Assembly: GCA_002730655.1 (NCBI GenBank)
Contig: PCAT01000001.1
Coordinates: 1 to 20,560, forward strand
Direction of reading: 5' to 3'
DNA: 20,560 nt
From: Balneola sp.
GTDB taxonomy: Bacteria > Bacteroidota > Rhodothermia > Balneolales > Balneolaceae
In this document: piece by piece, positions 1-8,159 of the stretch
Layout of the letters: the number at the start of each line of letters is the position of its first letter
Numbering within the stretch: position 1 is the stretch's first letter
Translations under genes and position numbers: made by a program
Notes under the pieces: generated by a model
The model's input: only the letters and a program-made list of their open reading frames with translations
Told to the model about the DNA's origin: nothing
The model's database searches: none

Positions 1-192
1 CCTACCCGATACCTTATGAGCAGAGGCATTTGAGCTCCTTTCTGACCATATCTCTAGTATGGAATATATTTGTATGTTTTGTGCTTCATTTATTTTAATA
101 AAAAAAACAGAATCAATAGTAGCACCTGAGGGAATCTCTGTATCAAGACTGAAGCCGATGATTGAGCGTCTTATATTTCTGTTAGTTGTCAT
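1..192 (-). CDS. DNRLRE-like domain protein, partial (runs off left edge)
   Basis: The minus strand is open for 64 codons from an ATG at 192-190 to the window edge. The translation reads ...RRSIIGFSLDTEIPSGATID, then VFFIKINEA, then ILEIWSERSSNAS. A 'phe-x-leu ... IPSGATI.S..' strand followed by 'W.E.SSNAS' is the pattern I know from DNRLRE (disaggregatase-related) beta-sandwich domains, found in secreted or cell-surface proteins of Bacteroidota and their relatives. No signal peptide precedes it, although such proteins are normally exported. In-frame codons continue upstream of the ATG to a stop near 235. So this may be a remnant of a larger gene, or the true start may lie elsewhere. Function is not assignable beyond the domain resemblance. 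Confidence 0.42.
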   Translation of the reverse strand, partial: MTTNRNIRRSIIGFSLDTEIPSGATIDSVFFIKINEAQNIQIYSILEIWSERSSNASAHKVSGR

Positions 193-266
193 ACCTATAT
201 AAATCACCCATTGACACGTGTCTATTCGAAAGGTATTTTACTACTACAAAATCACTTTCAGTTGCC

Positions 267-836
267 ATGCAAAAAAGAAGTAATTTTCATTTTACATACC
301 CAATTAATATTGGGGAGCTTGATTTAGCCACTATGGTAAGTATGTACCGGAGTAGAGGAGAGCCTCATAAATCCATGCCAGGCGAATATCTTTGTTGCGC
401 TTTGAGCCATGAGTTACTTAAAGAAGGAAAATTTTGGTTTGGCTTATATTATTCTCAAAAAATTTGGGATGAACTTATTACCAAGGGTAGCGAAGGCTAT
501 CCCATAACAGAAACGGAATTTAGAGTTTTGGGATTGGTATACATCAGCGAAGACGAACCACCTCATCGCGAATATGTGGAATGTCATTCTCAGGTAGTGG
601 ATAAATTATCGTATCTTATTGTGAATGATCTTCGGGGTTTTGGCTTCTTAGTGGAAGACGAGAGTGGTTATTTGCGTATAACTCCTAGAGGTGAACGAGC
701 CTTACATGGTATAGCTCGAAGAATATATGGAAAGCGATTTTTACCTGAAATGATTGATCATACACCAAAAGCTGAGGTCCCTAAAATAGAAGTGGCTCAA
801 CGAAAGCATCAGGATCAAGGAAATCTATTTATATAG
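267..836 (+). CDS. Conserved-looking hypothetical protein, about 189 aa
   Basis: I do not recognise the family. The frame opens at a TTG at 186 directly after a stop. The first ATG is at 267, and I prefer it because the 27 extra codons lie over the antisense DNRLRE-like fragment and look less protein-like. The protein is soluble, with no signal peptide or membrane segment. Visible pieces are YPINIGELDLATMVSMYRSR near the start, a middle part with PITETEFRVLGLVYISEDEP, and a C-terminal stretch VVDKLSYLIVNDLRGFGFL followed by LRITPRGERALHGIARRI. The last piece has the feel of a winged-helix fold ('...L...GLV....G.y.lT..G...L'), but this is weak. The tail is charged and ends QGNLFI. It converges on the M1 peptidase gene across a 78-bp gap containing a hairpin. 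Confidence 0.6.
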   Translation: MQKRSNFHFTYPINIGELDLATMVSMYRSRGEPHKSMPGEYLCCALSHELLKEGKFWFGLYYSQKIWDELITKGSEGYPITETEFRVLGLVYISEDEPPHREYVECHSQVVDKLSYLIVNDLRGFGFLVEDESGYLRITPRGERALHGIARRIYGKRFLPEMIDHTPKAEVPKIEVAQRKHQDQGNLFI

Positions 837-854
837 AATTCTTTAGGCGAATTA

Positions 855-888
855 ATTAAAAAGAGGTATTCCATTTTGATGGATACTC
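855..888 (-). terminator. Hairpin terminator between convergent genes
   Basis: On the minus strand the sequence reads as GTATCCAT, a short CAAA loop, then ATGGaATAC (one bulged base). It is followed by CCTCTTTTTAATTAATT, a T-rich tail. This fits an intrinsic terminator for the long minus-strand gene set that ends with the M1 peptidase. On the plus strand the same hairpin is followed only by TCCATTATTTTC, so termination of the 189-aa gene there is less certain. Confidence 0.55.
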
Positions 889-914
889 CATTATTTTCAA
901 AATGTGCTAATCAA

Positions 915-2831
915 CTATTGCTCAGAAATTAGTACATGTACATTATTTGCATTGTTTACGTCAGCTAATCGCTGGCTAGGATCAATGCTAATGGACCGAA
1001 TAGTTTCTACGGAAGCAGGAAGAGTTAAGGTGTAAGTCGGCTCGACCCAAGGCCAATCAGCCACTACAGTCCGCTTCTCGGTGTGTTCGGTAGATTTCTC
1101 TCCTCGCATGATTCGCACTGGAATATAAAATTCTTCTTTAGAGCCATCCGTGTACTCAACCCATACATCTAGGGGCATGGGCATAAGGCCGAATCGCTCC
1201 AATTCTATTTTTGTAGATCCTGTTTTTGTTTCAGTAGCATCTACTGATGTGATACCGTAATCAATGGTCTTAGTGGTATGAACAAAATATTCATGAAACC
1301 AATCTAGTATCATTCCAGACTCCTTTTCCATTAGACGGATAAAATCTAAATCGGTGGGGTGCTTTAATTTCCATTCTTCATGATAACGTAGCATACCCGA
1401 TCGGAATGCTTCCTCACCTATGATATACCGGATTTGATTTAAGTATACCGCTCCCTTGGAATAAGCGGCGCGTCCATAAGCAAAATTGGTATGATAATGG
1501 TCGGCATGAGTAGCCATAGGTTCTTCTTTGCCAGATTCCACCAATCGCTGATATCCTCTCATCGATCCTGCATGAGGATTGCCAGTACCCTCAAATAAAT
1601 ATTGCATGGTTTCAGAGCTTGCAAAGCTAGTGAAGCCTTCGTCCATCCAGGCATATAATGCTTCGTTTGTTGCCAGTACATTCTGATACCAACTATGATA
1701 TAGTTCATGAACAGTTACTCCAACGAGGCTTCGTAAGTTTCTGGCTCCCGTGATTAGAGTCCCCATTGGATATTCCATTCCACCGTCACCTCCTTGAATA
1801 GTGGTGAACTGTGGATAAGGATAGGTACCAAAGTGAGTGTTAGCATATTCAAATGCTCGGACTGTTAACTCTGGAAGCTGTTTCCAATTTTCAGTATATG
1901 TCTCATTCTCATTATCTGTTTTATTCACTGCTAAAACAGGGTCTTGATATAAGAAGTGTAACATTGGACCATTTGGAACTTGAGCCTTAACGTGGGTAAA
2001 GTCAGGATCGGCTCCCCAAAAAAAATCTAATACATCATCAGCCAGAAAATGCCAAGTTAATTCATTGGTATCGTGACGTATTTCAACTCCTTCATCCTCA
2101 TACCCATGTCCAACTTCATTTGGATTTTGTAATATTCCAGTACCACCCACTACGTAGTCCTTATTAATTGTAATTTTAACATCGAATCGTCCAAAAACAC
2201 CGTGAAATTCTCGACCAATGTAGGGATTTGGATGCCAGCCTCTGTAATCATATTCTGCTAATTTAGGATACCATTGACTCATGGAAAATTCGACACCTTC
2301 GTCATTATTCCACCCACTACGTCGTATTTGTAAGGGTACCTGTGATTCAAAATCCATCTCTAGTACTGTTTGTTCGCCGGGTAATAATGGACTAGCTAAG
2401 GGTGCTACGAGTATGGTGCCTTCCACATCAAAATCTAAATTTTGTCCGTCTTGGCGAAGGCTTTGAACGGTATGATATCCGATTTCATTCTCACTAAGAT
2501 TGAAAATCCTATCTCGAACTCTGCCGTCTGGATCTTCAATGGTACGAGATCGAACATCCATCATGCTACCTGGTTGGAATGCGTTAAAATAAAGGTGATA
2601 GAATACTCGATCAATTACATCTGGAGAATTATTTGTATAAACAACACGCTGCTCTCCATTGAACTGATGGGCATGAGTATCTACTACAATATTCATTGTA
2701 TAGTCAACTTCTTGCTGCCAATAACCGGCTGTATAAGCACTTTTTATACTAGGAGTAGAGGCTCCTTGAGCAAAAAGATAGGCACAACCGGTATAAAGGA
2801 AAAAAATAGAGGTTAAAATTTGCTTATTCAT
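915..2831 (-). CDS. Secreted M1 family zinc metallopeptidase (aminopeptidase N-like)
   Basis: The 638-aa protein starts with a short positive end and a hydrophobic signal peptide (about residues 1-22, ending near A-Q-G), so export to the periplasm or outside is expected. Residues about 40-270 form the N-terminal beta domain of M1 enzymes. The exopeptidase-type motif appears as GGMEYP at 350-355 (usually GAMEN). The zinc site is HELYH at 375-379 with the third ligand Glu398 (WMDEGF), at the exact H-E-x2-H-x18-E spacing. Tyr457 in AAYSKG fits the transition-state tyrosine. The C-terminal part (about 530-638) is beta-rich. The role is removal of N-terminal residues from peptides; the substrate is unknown. 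It lies 48 bp downstream of recR and may be read through from that operon. Confidence 0.9.
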   Translation of the reverse strand: MNKQILTSIFFLYTGCAYLFAQGASTPSIKSAYTAGYWQQEVDYTMNIVVDTHAHQFNGEQRVVYTNNSPDVIDRVFYHLYFNAFQPGSMMDVRSRTIEDPDGRVRDRIFNLSENEIGYHTVQSLRQDGQNLDFDVEGTILVAPLASPLLPGEQTVLEMDFESQVPLQIRRSGWNNDEGVEFSMSQWYPKLAEYDYRGWHPNPYIGREFHGVFGRFDVKITINKDYVVGGTGILQNPNEVGHGYEDEGVEIRHDTNELTWHFLADDVLDFFWGADPDFTHVKAQVPNGPMLHFLYQDPVLAVNKTDNENETYTENWKQLPELTVRAFEYANTHFGTYPYPQFTTIQGGDGGMEYPMGTLITGARNLRSLVGVTVHELYHSWYQNVLATNEALYAWMDEGFTSFASSETMQYLFEGTGNPHAGSMRGYQRLVESGKEEPMATHADHYHTNFAYGRAAYSKGAVYLNQIRYIIGEEAFRSGMLRYHEEWKLKHPTDLDFIRLMEKESGMILDWFHEYFVHTTKTIDYGITSVDATETKTGSTKIELERFGLMPMPLDVWVEYTDGSKEEFYIPVRIMRGEKSTEHTEKRTVVADWPWVEPTYTLTLPASVETIRSISIDPSQRLADVNNANNVHVLISEQ

Positions 2832-2879
2832 AGGATATCTGGATTTAATATTGAGGAATCGATAGGATATTGTGACGTT

Positions 2880-3479
2880 TTATAACAACGTTCTTGAGCT
2901 AAAAGCGCGCCCTAAGGTTACTTCATCAATATACTCTAATTCGGTGCCCATAGGAATACCATAGGCGATTCTTGTGACTTGAATTTCATAAGGCACTAAT
3001 AATTTGTTTAGATAATATGAGGTGGCTTCTCCTTCAGCGTCGGGATTGAGGGCTAAAATAACTTCTTGTATGGACTCTTCGCGTATCCGTCCCAATAGCT
3101 CCTTAATACGAAGTTGATCTGGCCCTACATTGTCCATAGGTGAGATAATGCCGCCAAGTACGTGATAACGACCTTTAAATTCATTGGTTCGCTCAATTAA
3201 GTACACATCATTAAACTCCTCCACAACACAAAGCGTGCTGGTTTCACGTTTTGACGAACTACAAATGGAGCATGGGTCGCTATCGCTTATCGAACCACAA
3301 ATTGAACAACGGGATACTTTTGTGGTTAAATCAATAATGGCTTGCGTCAAATTTTGTGCGTACTGTTCATTTTGTTTTAATAGATGAATAGCAATTCGTT
3401 GAGCTGATTTTCTTCCTGTCCCAGGTAGTTTAGAGAGCTGTTCAATTGCTTTTTCTAGGTATTCGGATATAAGTTGCAC
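2880..3479 (-). CDS. recR: Recombination mediator RecR
   Basis: The 199-aa product matches the usual RecR length. An N-terminal helix-hairpin-helix region carries LPGTGRKSAQR (residues 18-28). A C4 zinc finger follows with Cys58, Cys61, Cys70 and Cys73. The Toprim domain begins at STLCVVEE with GRYHVLGGIISPMDNVGP. The C-terminal part contains ALNPDAEGEATSYYL, a standard RecR signature, and IAYGIPMGTELEYID. RecR acts with RecO and RecF to load RecA on SSB-coated gapped DNA. The start codon is GTG (fwd 3477-3479). It lies 50 bp behind ybaB and two genes from dnaX, the widespread dnaX–ybaB–recR order. Confidence 0.97.
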   Translation of the reverse strand: MQLISEYLEKAIEQLSKLPGTGRKSAQRIAIHLLKQNEQYAQNLTQAIIDLTTKVSRCSICGSISDSDPCSICSSSKRETSTLCVVEEFNDVYLIERTNEFKGRYHVLGGIISPMDNVGPDQLRIKELLGRIREESIQEVILALNPDAEGEATSYYLNKLLVPYEIQVTRIAYGIPMGTELEYIDEVTLGRAFSSRTLL

Positions 3480-3529
3480 AGGTTATAATTATAAAATTAA
3501 ATAATAAAAAGTCTAGATTTAGTCAGATA

Positions 3530-3877
3530 TTAAAGTCCAAATTTTGATAAATCAAAACCTGGGATACCCCCACTAGGTAACATCCCTTTGTAGGCATTTT
3601 GCATTTCGTTCTTTGCCGCTTCCTCAGCTTTAGCTAGAGCTTGATTAACTCCAGCAACGACCAAGTCTTCAAGCATTTCCTTATCTCCTTCATTCAGTAA
3701 ACTATTGTCAATTTTGATTTGCATAATTTTGCGGTGCCCATTTGCTTTGACGCTAACCATACCTCCGCCAACCTCTGACTCAACCTGAATTTGTTCCAAC
3801 CTGGCCTGGCTCTCTTTTACCTTTTCTTGCATTTCCTGCATTTTACCAAACATGTCGGCCATATTAAAATTATTCAT
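3530..3877 (-). CDS. ybaB: YbaB/EbfC family nucleoid-associated protein
   Basis: The 115-aa protein has the family layout: an N-terminal methionine-rich coiled-coil helix (MADMFGKMQEMQEKVKESQ), the VGGGMVSVKANGHRKIMQIKID beta section starting near residue 36, then LLNEGDKEMLEDLVVAGVNQALAKAEE and a short glycine-rich tail. Family members form dimers that bind DNA and coat the nucleoid. It sits between dnaX (22-bp gap) and recR (50-bp gap), its most conserved genomic position. A second Met (residue 6) could be the true start, changing nothing of substance. Confidence 0.95.
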   Translation of the reverse strand: MNNFNMADMFGKMQEMQEKVKESQARLEQIQVESEVGGGMVSVKANGHRKIMQIKIDNSLLNEGDKEMLEDLVVAGVNQALAKAEEAAKNEMQNAYKGMLPSGGIPGFDLSKFGL

Positions 3878-3899
3878 AATAGATTTATTTAACGTATCG

Positions 3900-5792
3900 T
3901 TAATATTCTAGTTCCGCACCTAACTTATCCACAATATCTTTGAGAATAGGGTCTTTTTGGACTAACTCTTTAAAAAAATCGTAGGGATTTTTCTCCTTAG
4001 TCTGTGCTGTTTTTTTATTGTTAATATTTATTTTTAATCGCACCATAACCCCAATATGATCCTTTAGAAATACACTCAATTCTCGAGCATGTTGATCTAG
4101 CATTTGCTTAGAAAGGGGATTGTTGCACTCTAATATCAGTTGATCACCTAAAAGTTCTACGGGTTTTACTCGTTCAACTTGTAGTTCTAAAATTTTAGGT
4201 ATCCTGCCTTCTAAACCTTTTAAGTAGGAAGGCCATTCTGCTATTATTGTATGAAAACTCAGTTGATTTTGACAATCCCAAGCATCGTTCTTAGTATTAG
4301 TGTCTTCATCTACCTTACTTAGGTTTTTGTCTATATTTTCTTGAGATTTTAGCGCTGTAGTATCTTGTATTCCAGGCTGTGTTTGTTCTCCTGAAGGTTT
4401 CTGTGATGGTTCCTGTATGTCTTCGTTTTCAGTTGATTTAATGCTATCAGTATTGGTTTTTATAGGATTACCTAGCGATGGAGCTCCTAAATCTAAGTCA
4501 TCGAGTATAGAGTTATTTTTGGTTGCGGGATCTGAAGGTATAGTTGAAATTTCTGCTGCTGGTTTCGCTACAGGCTCTTGATTTTGTTTCGCCTCCTGGG
4601 TAGTCCCAACTCTCGTTTCAAACTGTGAAGCATGATTATCGGTATTCTTGAGTGAGTGGGAAGTGTGAACTCTTTCAACGCCACTGGGTAGATTTTTGAC
4701 ACCCTCAATAAGTTTTTTTTTTATATCAAGAGGTTCTATATGCGCCATCTTTAAAAACATGAGCTCAAATGCTATTCGCGGTTGACTAAGCTCTCTAATC
4801 TTGACTTGTTGCTCACTTATTAGGTACAGATAACGCATTATATCCGTTGAGTTCAGTGTTGATGCGACTTCAAAGTAGTTAGCTTTGGTATCAGCAGATG
4901 CTTCAATTAATATCATCTCTTCCCCTTGCTTGGCCACATATAGGTTACGTAAGTGCTCCACTAGTCCAACTAAAAATTCTTGGATGTCATAACCCTCCTG
5001 AAGTAGGGTATGGATGAGATGAAGACCAGCAGATGTATCCTGCCTAGTCACACAGTCCATAAATTCAAACAAGCGGTCCGAGCCCACCACATTTAATGTT
5101 TTGAGTACCGCCTTATAGGTGATATTGTCTCCACAAAATGCAATAGCTTGATCTAATAGACCAAGGGCATCACGCAATGCGCCATCGGCTTTCTTGGCAA
5201 TCACATGTAGTGATTCATGATCAATTGAAATACCCTCGTCAGTAGTTATTTTTTCGAGGCGTTTTACTATTTCATCAACGGAAATTCGTTTAAAATCGAA
5301 ACGTTGAACTCGAGATAAAATAGTCGGAAGAACTTTATGTGGCTCTGTTGTTGCAAAAATAAAAATAACATGCTCGGGGGGTTCTTCCAGCGTCTTCAAC
5401 AGGGCATTAAATGCCGCTTTTGAAAGCATGTGAACCTCGTCAACAATAAATATTTTATAGCGCCCATTTTGTGGTGGAATCCTTACGCTTTCTCGTAGGT
5501 GGTGCACATCTTCTACCTTATTATTAGAGGCAGCATCGATTTCGATGATATTTAACGTTTGGTTTAGAGCTTCTCCATCAATCTGATCGTCAATGCTATT
5601 TATCACACGTGCCAACACTCTAGCCATGGTAGTTTTCCCCACTCCACGAGGTCCACAAAACATATAGGCGTGAGATAGGCGATTTTGTTGTACGGCATTC
5701 AGAAGCGTACTGCTAACATGCTCTTGAGAAACAATATCTTCAAAGCTTTGTGGGCGGTATTTTCTTGTAAGGGCTCTGTAAGAGTTTGACAT
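3900..5792 (-). CDS. dnaX: DNA polymerase III subunits gamma/tau
   Basis: This is the ATPase of the clamp loader. The frame opens at 5807, but the ATG at 5792 gives the standard N-terminus (MSNSYRALTRKYRPQSFEDI), so I use it (630 aa). Walker A is GPRGVGKT (47-54), Walker B IVDEVH, sensor 1 region IFATTEPHKV and the arginine finger region TILSRVQRFDF. All three clamp-loader domains are present to about residue 355. A low-complexity Ser/Thr/Asn/Gln/Glu linker follows, and then a tau C-terminal domain. Two oddities stand out. The zinc module normally between Walker A and EIDAAS has lost its cysteines and is shortened. An A10 run (fwd T run 4713-4722) falls where domain III ends, and a -1 shift there reads ...KKKTY-stop. 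Neighbours are pepP-like upstream (27 bp) and ybaB downstream. Confidence 0.97.
   Translation of the reverse strand: MSNSYRALTRKYRPQSFEDIVSQEHVSSTLLNAVQQNRLSHAYMFCGPRGVGKTTMARVLARVINSIDDQIDGEALNQTLNIIEIDAASNNKVEDVHHLRESVRIPPQNGRYKIFIVDEVHMLSKAAFNALLKTLEEPPEHVIFIFATTEPHKVLPTILSRVQRFDFKRISVDEIVKRLEKITTDEGISIDHESLHVIAKKADGALRDALGLLDQAIAFCGDNITYKAVLKTLNVVGSDRLFEFMDCVTRQDTSAGLHLIHTLLQEGYDIQEFLVGLVEHLRNLYVAKQGEEMILIEASADTKANYFEVASTLNSTDIMRYLYLISEQQVKIRELSQPRIAFELMFLKMAHIEPLDIKKKLIEGVKNLPSGVERVHTSHSLKNTDNHASQFETRVGTTQEAKQNQEPVAKPAAEISTIPSDPATKNNSILDDLDLGAPSLGNPIKTNTDSIKSTENEDIQEPSQKPSGEQTQPGIQDTTALKSQENIDKNLSKVDEDTNTKNDAWDCQNQLSFHTIIAEWPSYLKGLEGRIPKILELQVERVKPVELLGDQLILECNNPLSKQMLDQHARELSVFLKDHIGVMVRLKININNKKTAQTKEKNPYDFFKELVQKDPILKDIVDKLGAELEY
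4705..4722 (-). promoter_or_regulatory. Candidate slippage/frameshift site producing DnaX gamma
   Basis: In the dnaX coding strand the codons are ATA-AAA-AAA-AAA-CTT-ATT-GAG, an uninterrupted run of ten A. A one-base insertion in the RNA, or a -1 ribosomal slip, changes the reading to AAA-ACT-TAT-TGA, a stop at fwd 4705-4707. This gives a 362-residue protein containing clamp-loader domains I to III only. Thermus makes gamma by transcriptional slippage on an A9 run at the comparable place, and E. coli by -1 frameshifting. A downstream stem (GGGT/ACCC) is only 4 bp and not convincing as a stimulator. Confidence 0.5.
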
Positions 5793-5834
5793 AGTATAAA
5801 GGTACAAAAAAGTAGGACGATTTTAAGATCAAAG

Positions 5835-7166
5835 CTAGCTATTCATAAGCCGTTCAATTTCATCTCGTTCTTTGCCAATATGAGTCAGATTTTCATAACC
5901 GTTTTCTGTGACTACAATATCATCCTCTATACGGATTCCTCCAAAGTCCATGAATTGGTGGATTTTTTCGGCATTTAAAAACATCTGTTTAGAAGGATTC
6001 TTTAGCGCAGGTTCTAACAACGCGGGTATAAAATAGATGCCTGGTTCAATGGTAACAACCATACCAGCCTCTAATTCACGCCGAGCTCTTAAGTAAAAAA
6101 TGCCAGGCCGATCAATCCGTTCCACTCCTTTTGGATACCCGCCAACATCATGAGTATCTAAACCTAAAAAATGACCCAATCCGTGTGGAAAAAAGAGGGC
6201 GAAAATATTGGCTTCCATAATAGAATTCAGCGAACCCTTGACGATACCCATGTCGTGTAAACCTTCCATCATGGTGCTTGCAGACATCATGTGTAAATCC
6301 TCCATTCGTACTCCAGGTTTGATGGCTTCAATAACTTGTTTTTGAGCAGTTAAAACCGTGTCATACAGTGCTGCTTGATCAGGTGAAAATCGCCCATTCA
6401 CGGGGAATGTACGACTAAAATCTGCAGCATAGCCCTTATATTCAAAACCTGCATCAATTAGAAGAAGCTCTCCATCTTGGGTTTGTCGAGTATTCGAAAC
6501 ATAGTGTAAAATGGCGGAATTGGGTCCTGAGGCATAAATCCCATTATATGCATCTTGTTGAAGGCCATTAGAAATTTGTACTTCGGTGAAAATCGCTTTT
6601 GCTTGATATTCATACATTCCTGGCTTCCATGATTCAATGACTCGCTTATAAGCTTCATTATTTACCTGGCTAGCTCTGCGCAAGCAGTCTAGTTCTTCTT
6701 CGGTTTTGATGACTCTGGCGTCGTTTAAAGCCTCAATTAAGGCCTCTGAATTGGTAGTTAAATCGGGTTCATGCGAAAACCTTTCCTGCGAAGATTCGTT
6801 TAAACAAAAAACTATGGAGGGTTTTAACTTTTTCACCACCTCGTGGAGCTCATCCATATAATGAACATGGTCTGGGGAGTATTCCGATCGGTATTGATCA
6901 ATACTTTTAACGTAGCCATGCCAAACTGCATATTGCACGTCTCTATTTGGCACAAATAAGTGAAATTCCTTAGAATCGATGTCCAGAATCGCAGCACAAT
7001 CAGGTTCGTTAACTCCGCTTACATACCAAAAATTAGACTCCTGACGAAAAGCGAATTCATAATCGGTTTGGTAGCGGTACATAATCTTAGCGCCTTCTAA
7101 AAAGATGATTGATTCTTGAGTTTGAGAAAAAAGAGAATATAGTTTACTGCGATGTTTATAATGCAT
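5835..7166 (-). CDS. Xaa-Pro aminopeptidase (M24B family)
   Basis: The 443-aa protein has the two-domain build of PepP-type enzymes: an N-terminal creatinase-like domain (about 1-155) and a C-terminal pita-bread catalytic domain. The dinuclear metal ligands are all visible: Asp238 (LIDAG), Asp249 (AADFSRTF), His332 (HGLGHFLGLDTHD), Glu374 (TIEPGIYF) and Glu414 (GIRIEDD). It releases an N-terminal residue preceding proline, using Mn2+ in well-studied relatives. There is no signal peptide, so it is cytosolic. The gap to the upstream thiamine pyrophosphokinase is 14 bp and to dnaX 27 bp, so the three are probably co-transcribed. Confidence 0.95.
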   Translation of the reverse strand: MHYKHRSKLYSLFSQTQESIIFLEGAKIMYRYQTDYEFAFRQESNFWYVSGVNEPDCAAILDIDSKEFHLFVPNRDVQYAVWHGYVKSIDQYRSEYSPDHVHYMDELHEVVKKLKPSIVFCLNESSQERFSHEPDLTTNSEALIEALNDARVIKTEEELDCLRRASQVNNEAYKRVIESWKPGMYEYQAKAIFTEVQISNGLQQDAYNGIYASGPNSAILHYVSNTRQTQDGELLLIDAGFEYKGYAADFSRTFPVNGRFSPDQAALYDTVLTAQKQVIEAIKPGVRMEDLHMMSASTMMEGLHDMGIVKGSLNSIMEANIFALFFPHGLGHFLGLDTHDVGGYPKGVERIDRPGIFYLRARRELEAGMVVTIEPGIYFIPALLEPALKNPSKQMFLNAEKIHQFMDFGGIRIEDDIVVTENGYENLTHIGKERDEIERLMNS

Positions 7167-7180
7167 ATCTACGATGTATT

Positions 7181-7801
7181 TTATTGAAAAGATGTAATAA
7201 TATAGACCCCAAGGATACCGTCAAACTGGATGAGAGCATCCTTAGATGTAATTTCGTTAGAAGTACCATCCTGAACCCCCATGGCAAGTACTGAATCTTT
7301 TAAAGGATATTTTACTCCTTTAGAACTGAAATTTTTTACGGGTTCAACAACGGGAAAAAAAGAAATACTTGTACCTACAGCTTGCTTAGGTATATATGGC
7401 GAGCGCACTAAGAAAAGTTCTCCATGATTGTCTTTAAATCGTATGTCATCGAATCTGTCTAGGTAACGAAGAAGTACAGAAAGGTTCTTAAGACTATGAT
7501 CAAAACGTTTACCAACAGCCCCAAGAATACACACTGATTTGGTGCCTTTTTCAAGCGCATATTCTAGACTTTTTTCTAGATCATTGGTTTCTTGATCGGG
7601 TAATTTCAGTACTTTTATGCCTTTGTGACGTGTATATATAAAACTATCAAGGTCTCCTATTACAATATCGGGTTTATGTCCATATCCTAAATAAACATAT
7701 CCACCGCTATCTGCGCCTATGTTTAGTTGGGCTGTGGCCATTTCTTTTTCTAATAAGTTTTTGTTTGGAGGGATTCCCCCTGCAATAATTAATGCATGCA
7801 T
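7181..7801 (-). CDS. Thiamine pyrophosphokinase
   Basis: The enzyme transfers pyrophosphate from ATP to thiamine to give thiamine diphosphate. The frame is open back to a GTG at 7859-7861, but the first 20 residues look unrelated and ATG 7801 gives the typical start MHALIIAGG, so I use it (206 aa). Family motifs, in the numbering of the longer frame, are GADSGGYVYLGY (49-60), GDLDS (69-73), DQETNDLEKSLEYAL (89-103) and GAVGKRFDHSLKNL, followed by a C-terminal beta domain with GTSISFFPV and GVKYPLKD. It heads the minus-strand gene set, and its upstream side abuts the foreign islet. Confidence 0.9.
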   Translation of the reverse strand: MHALIIAGGIPPNKNLLEKEMATAQLNIGADSGGYVYLGYGHKPDIVIGDLDSFIYTRHKGIKVLKLPDQETNDLEKSLEYALEKGTKSVCILGAVGKRFDHSLKNLSVLLRYLDRFDDIRFKDNHGELFLVRSPYIPKQAVGTSISFFPVVEPVKNFSSKGVKYPLKDSVLAMGVQDGTSNEITSKDALIQFDGILGVYIITSFQ

Positions 7802-7861
7802 AGATGGTAATAATAGTTGAGAATGTAGGAAGTTGAAGCTAATACTAATAAAGTGTCTCAC

Positions 7862-8086
7862 ATTGTACTGTAATTTTAAGGTAATATTAGATGGTAGAAA
7901 GTCAATAAAAACATTGTTTTATTATGTTTATGAAGGATTAGAAAATAAATGACCGCAATATGATTATTGGTTTATGATAGTAATCAATATGAAGTTGGTA
8001 TTTATCCTTAAATAATTTAATAAAACAATATCTAAACAAAGTAATAGTATAAGAGAGATAATAATTGTTGGATAATGTACGAGTGT
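7862..8086. other. Gene-free stretch at left edge of the islet
   Basis: This is AT-rich sequence between the thiamine pyrophosphokinase gene and the islet promoter. I see no ORF of useful length (one 13-codon stub, MIVINMKLVFILK, starts near 7974) and no clear direct repeat shared with the right edge. The native promoter of the minus-strand gene set should lie near its left end, but I could not pick out a convincing one. Confidence 0.5.
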
Positions 8087-8115
8087 TTGAAAAAATTATT
8101 AATTTGAATTATAAT
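8087..8115 (+). promoter_or_regulatory. Sigma-70-type promoter of the islet Rep-like gene
   Basis: TTGAAA at 8087-8092, a 17-base spacer, and a perfect TATAAT at 8110-8115 form a near-consensus promoter. Transcription would start near 8122, leaving a 5' leader of about 38 bases. A purine-rich ribosome binding site, AGAGGA at 8150-8155, sits five bases from the ATG at 8160. The background is very AT-rich, so part of the match could be chance, but the position and spacing are ideal. Confidence 0.62.
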
Positions 8116-8159
8116 ATCAGTTTGAAAGTTTTATTTAGTCAAGTTATAAAGAGGATAAA

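Noticed and set aside
7801..7861. 20-residue N-terminal extension of thiamine pyrophosphokinase from the GTG at 7861
   Set aside because: The family starts at the MHALIIAGG strand; the extension looks like untranslated leader.
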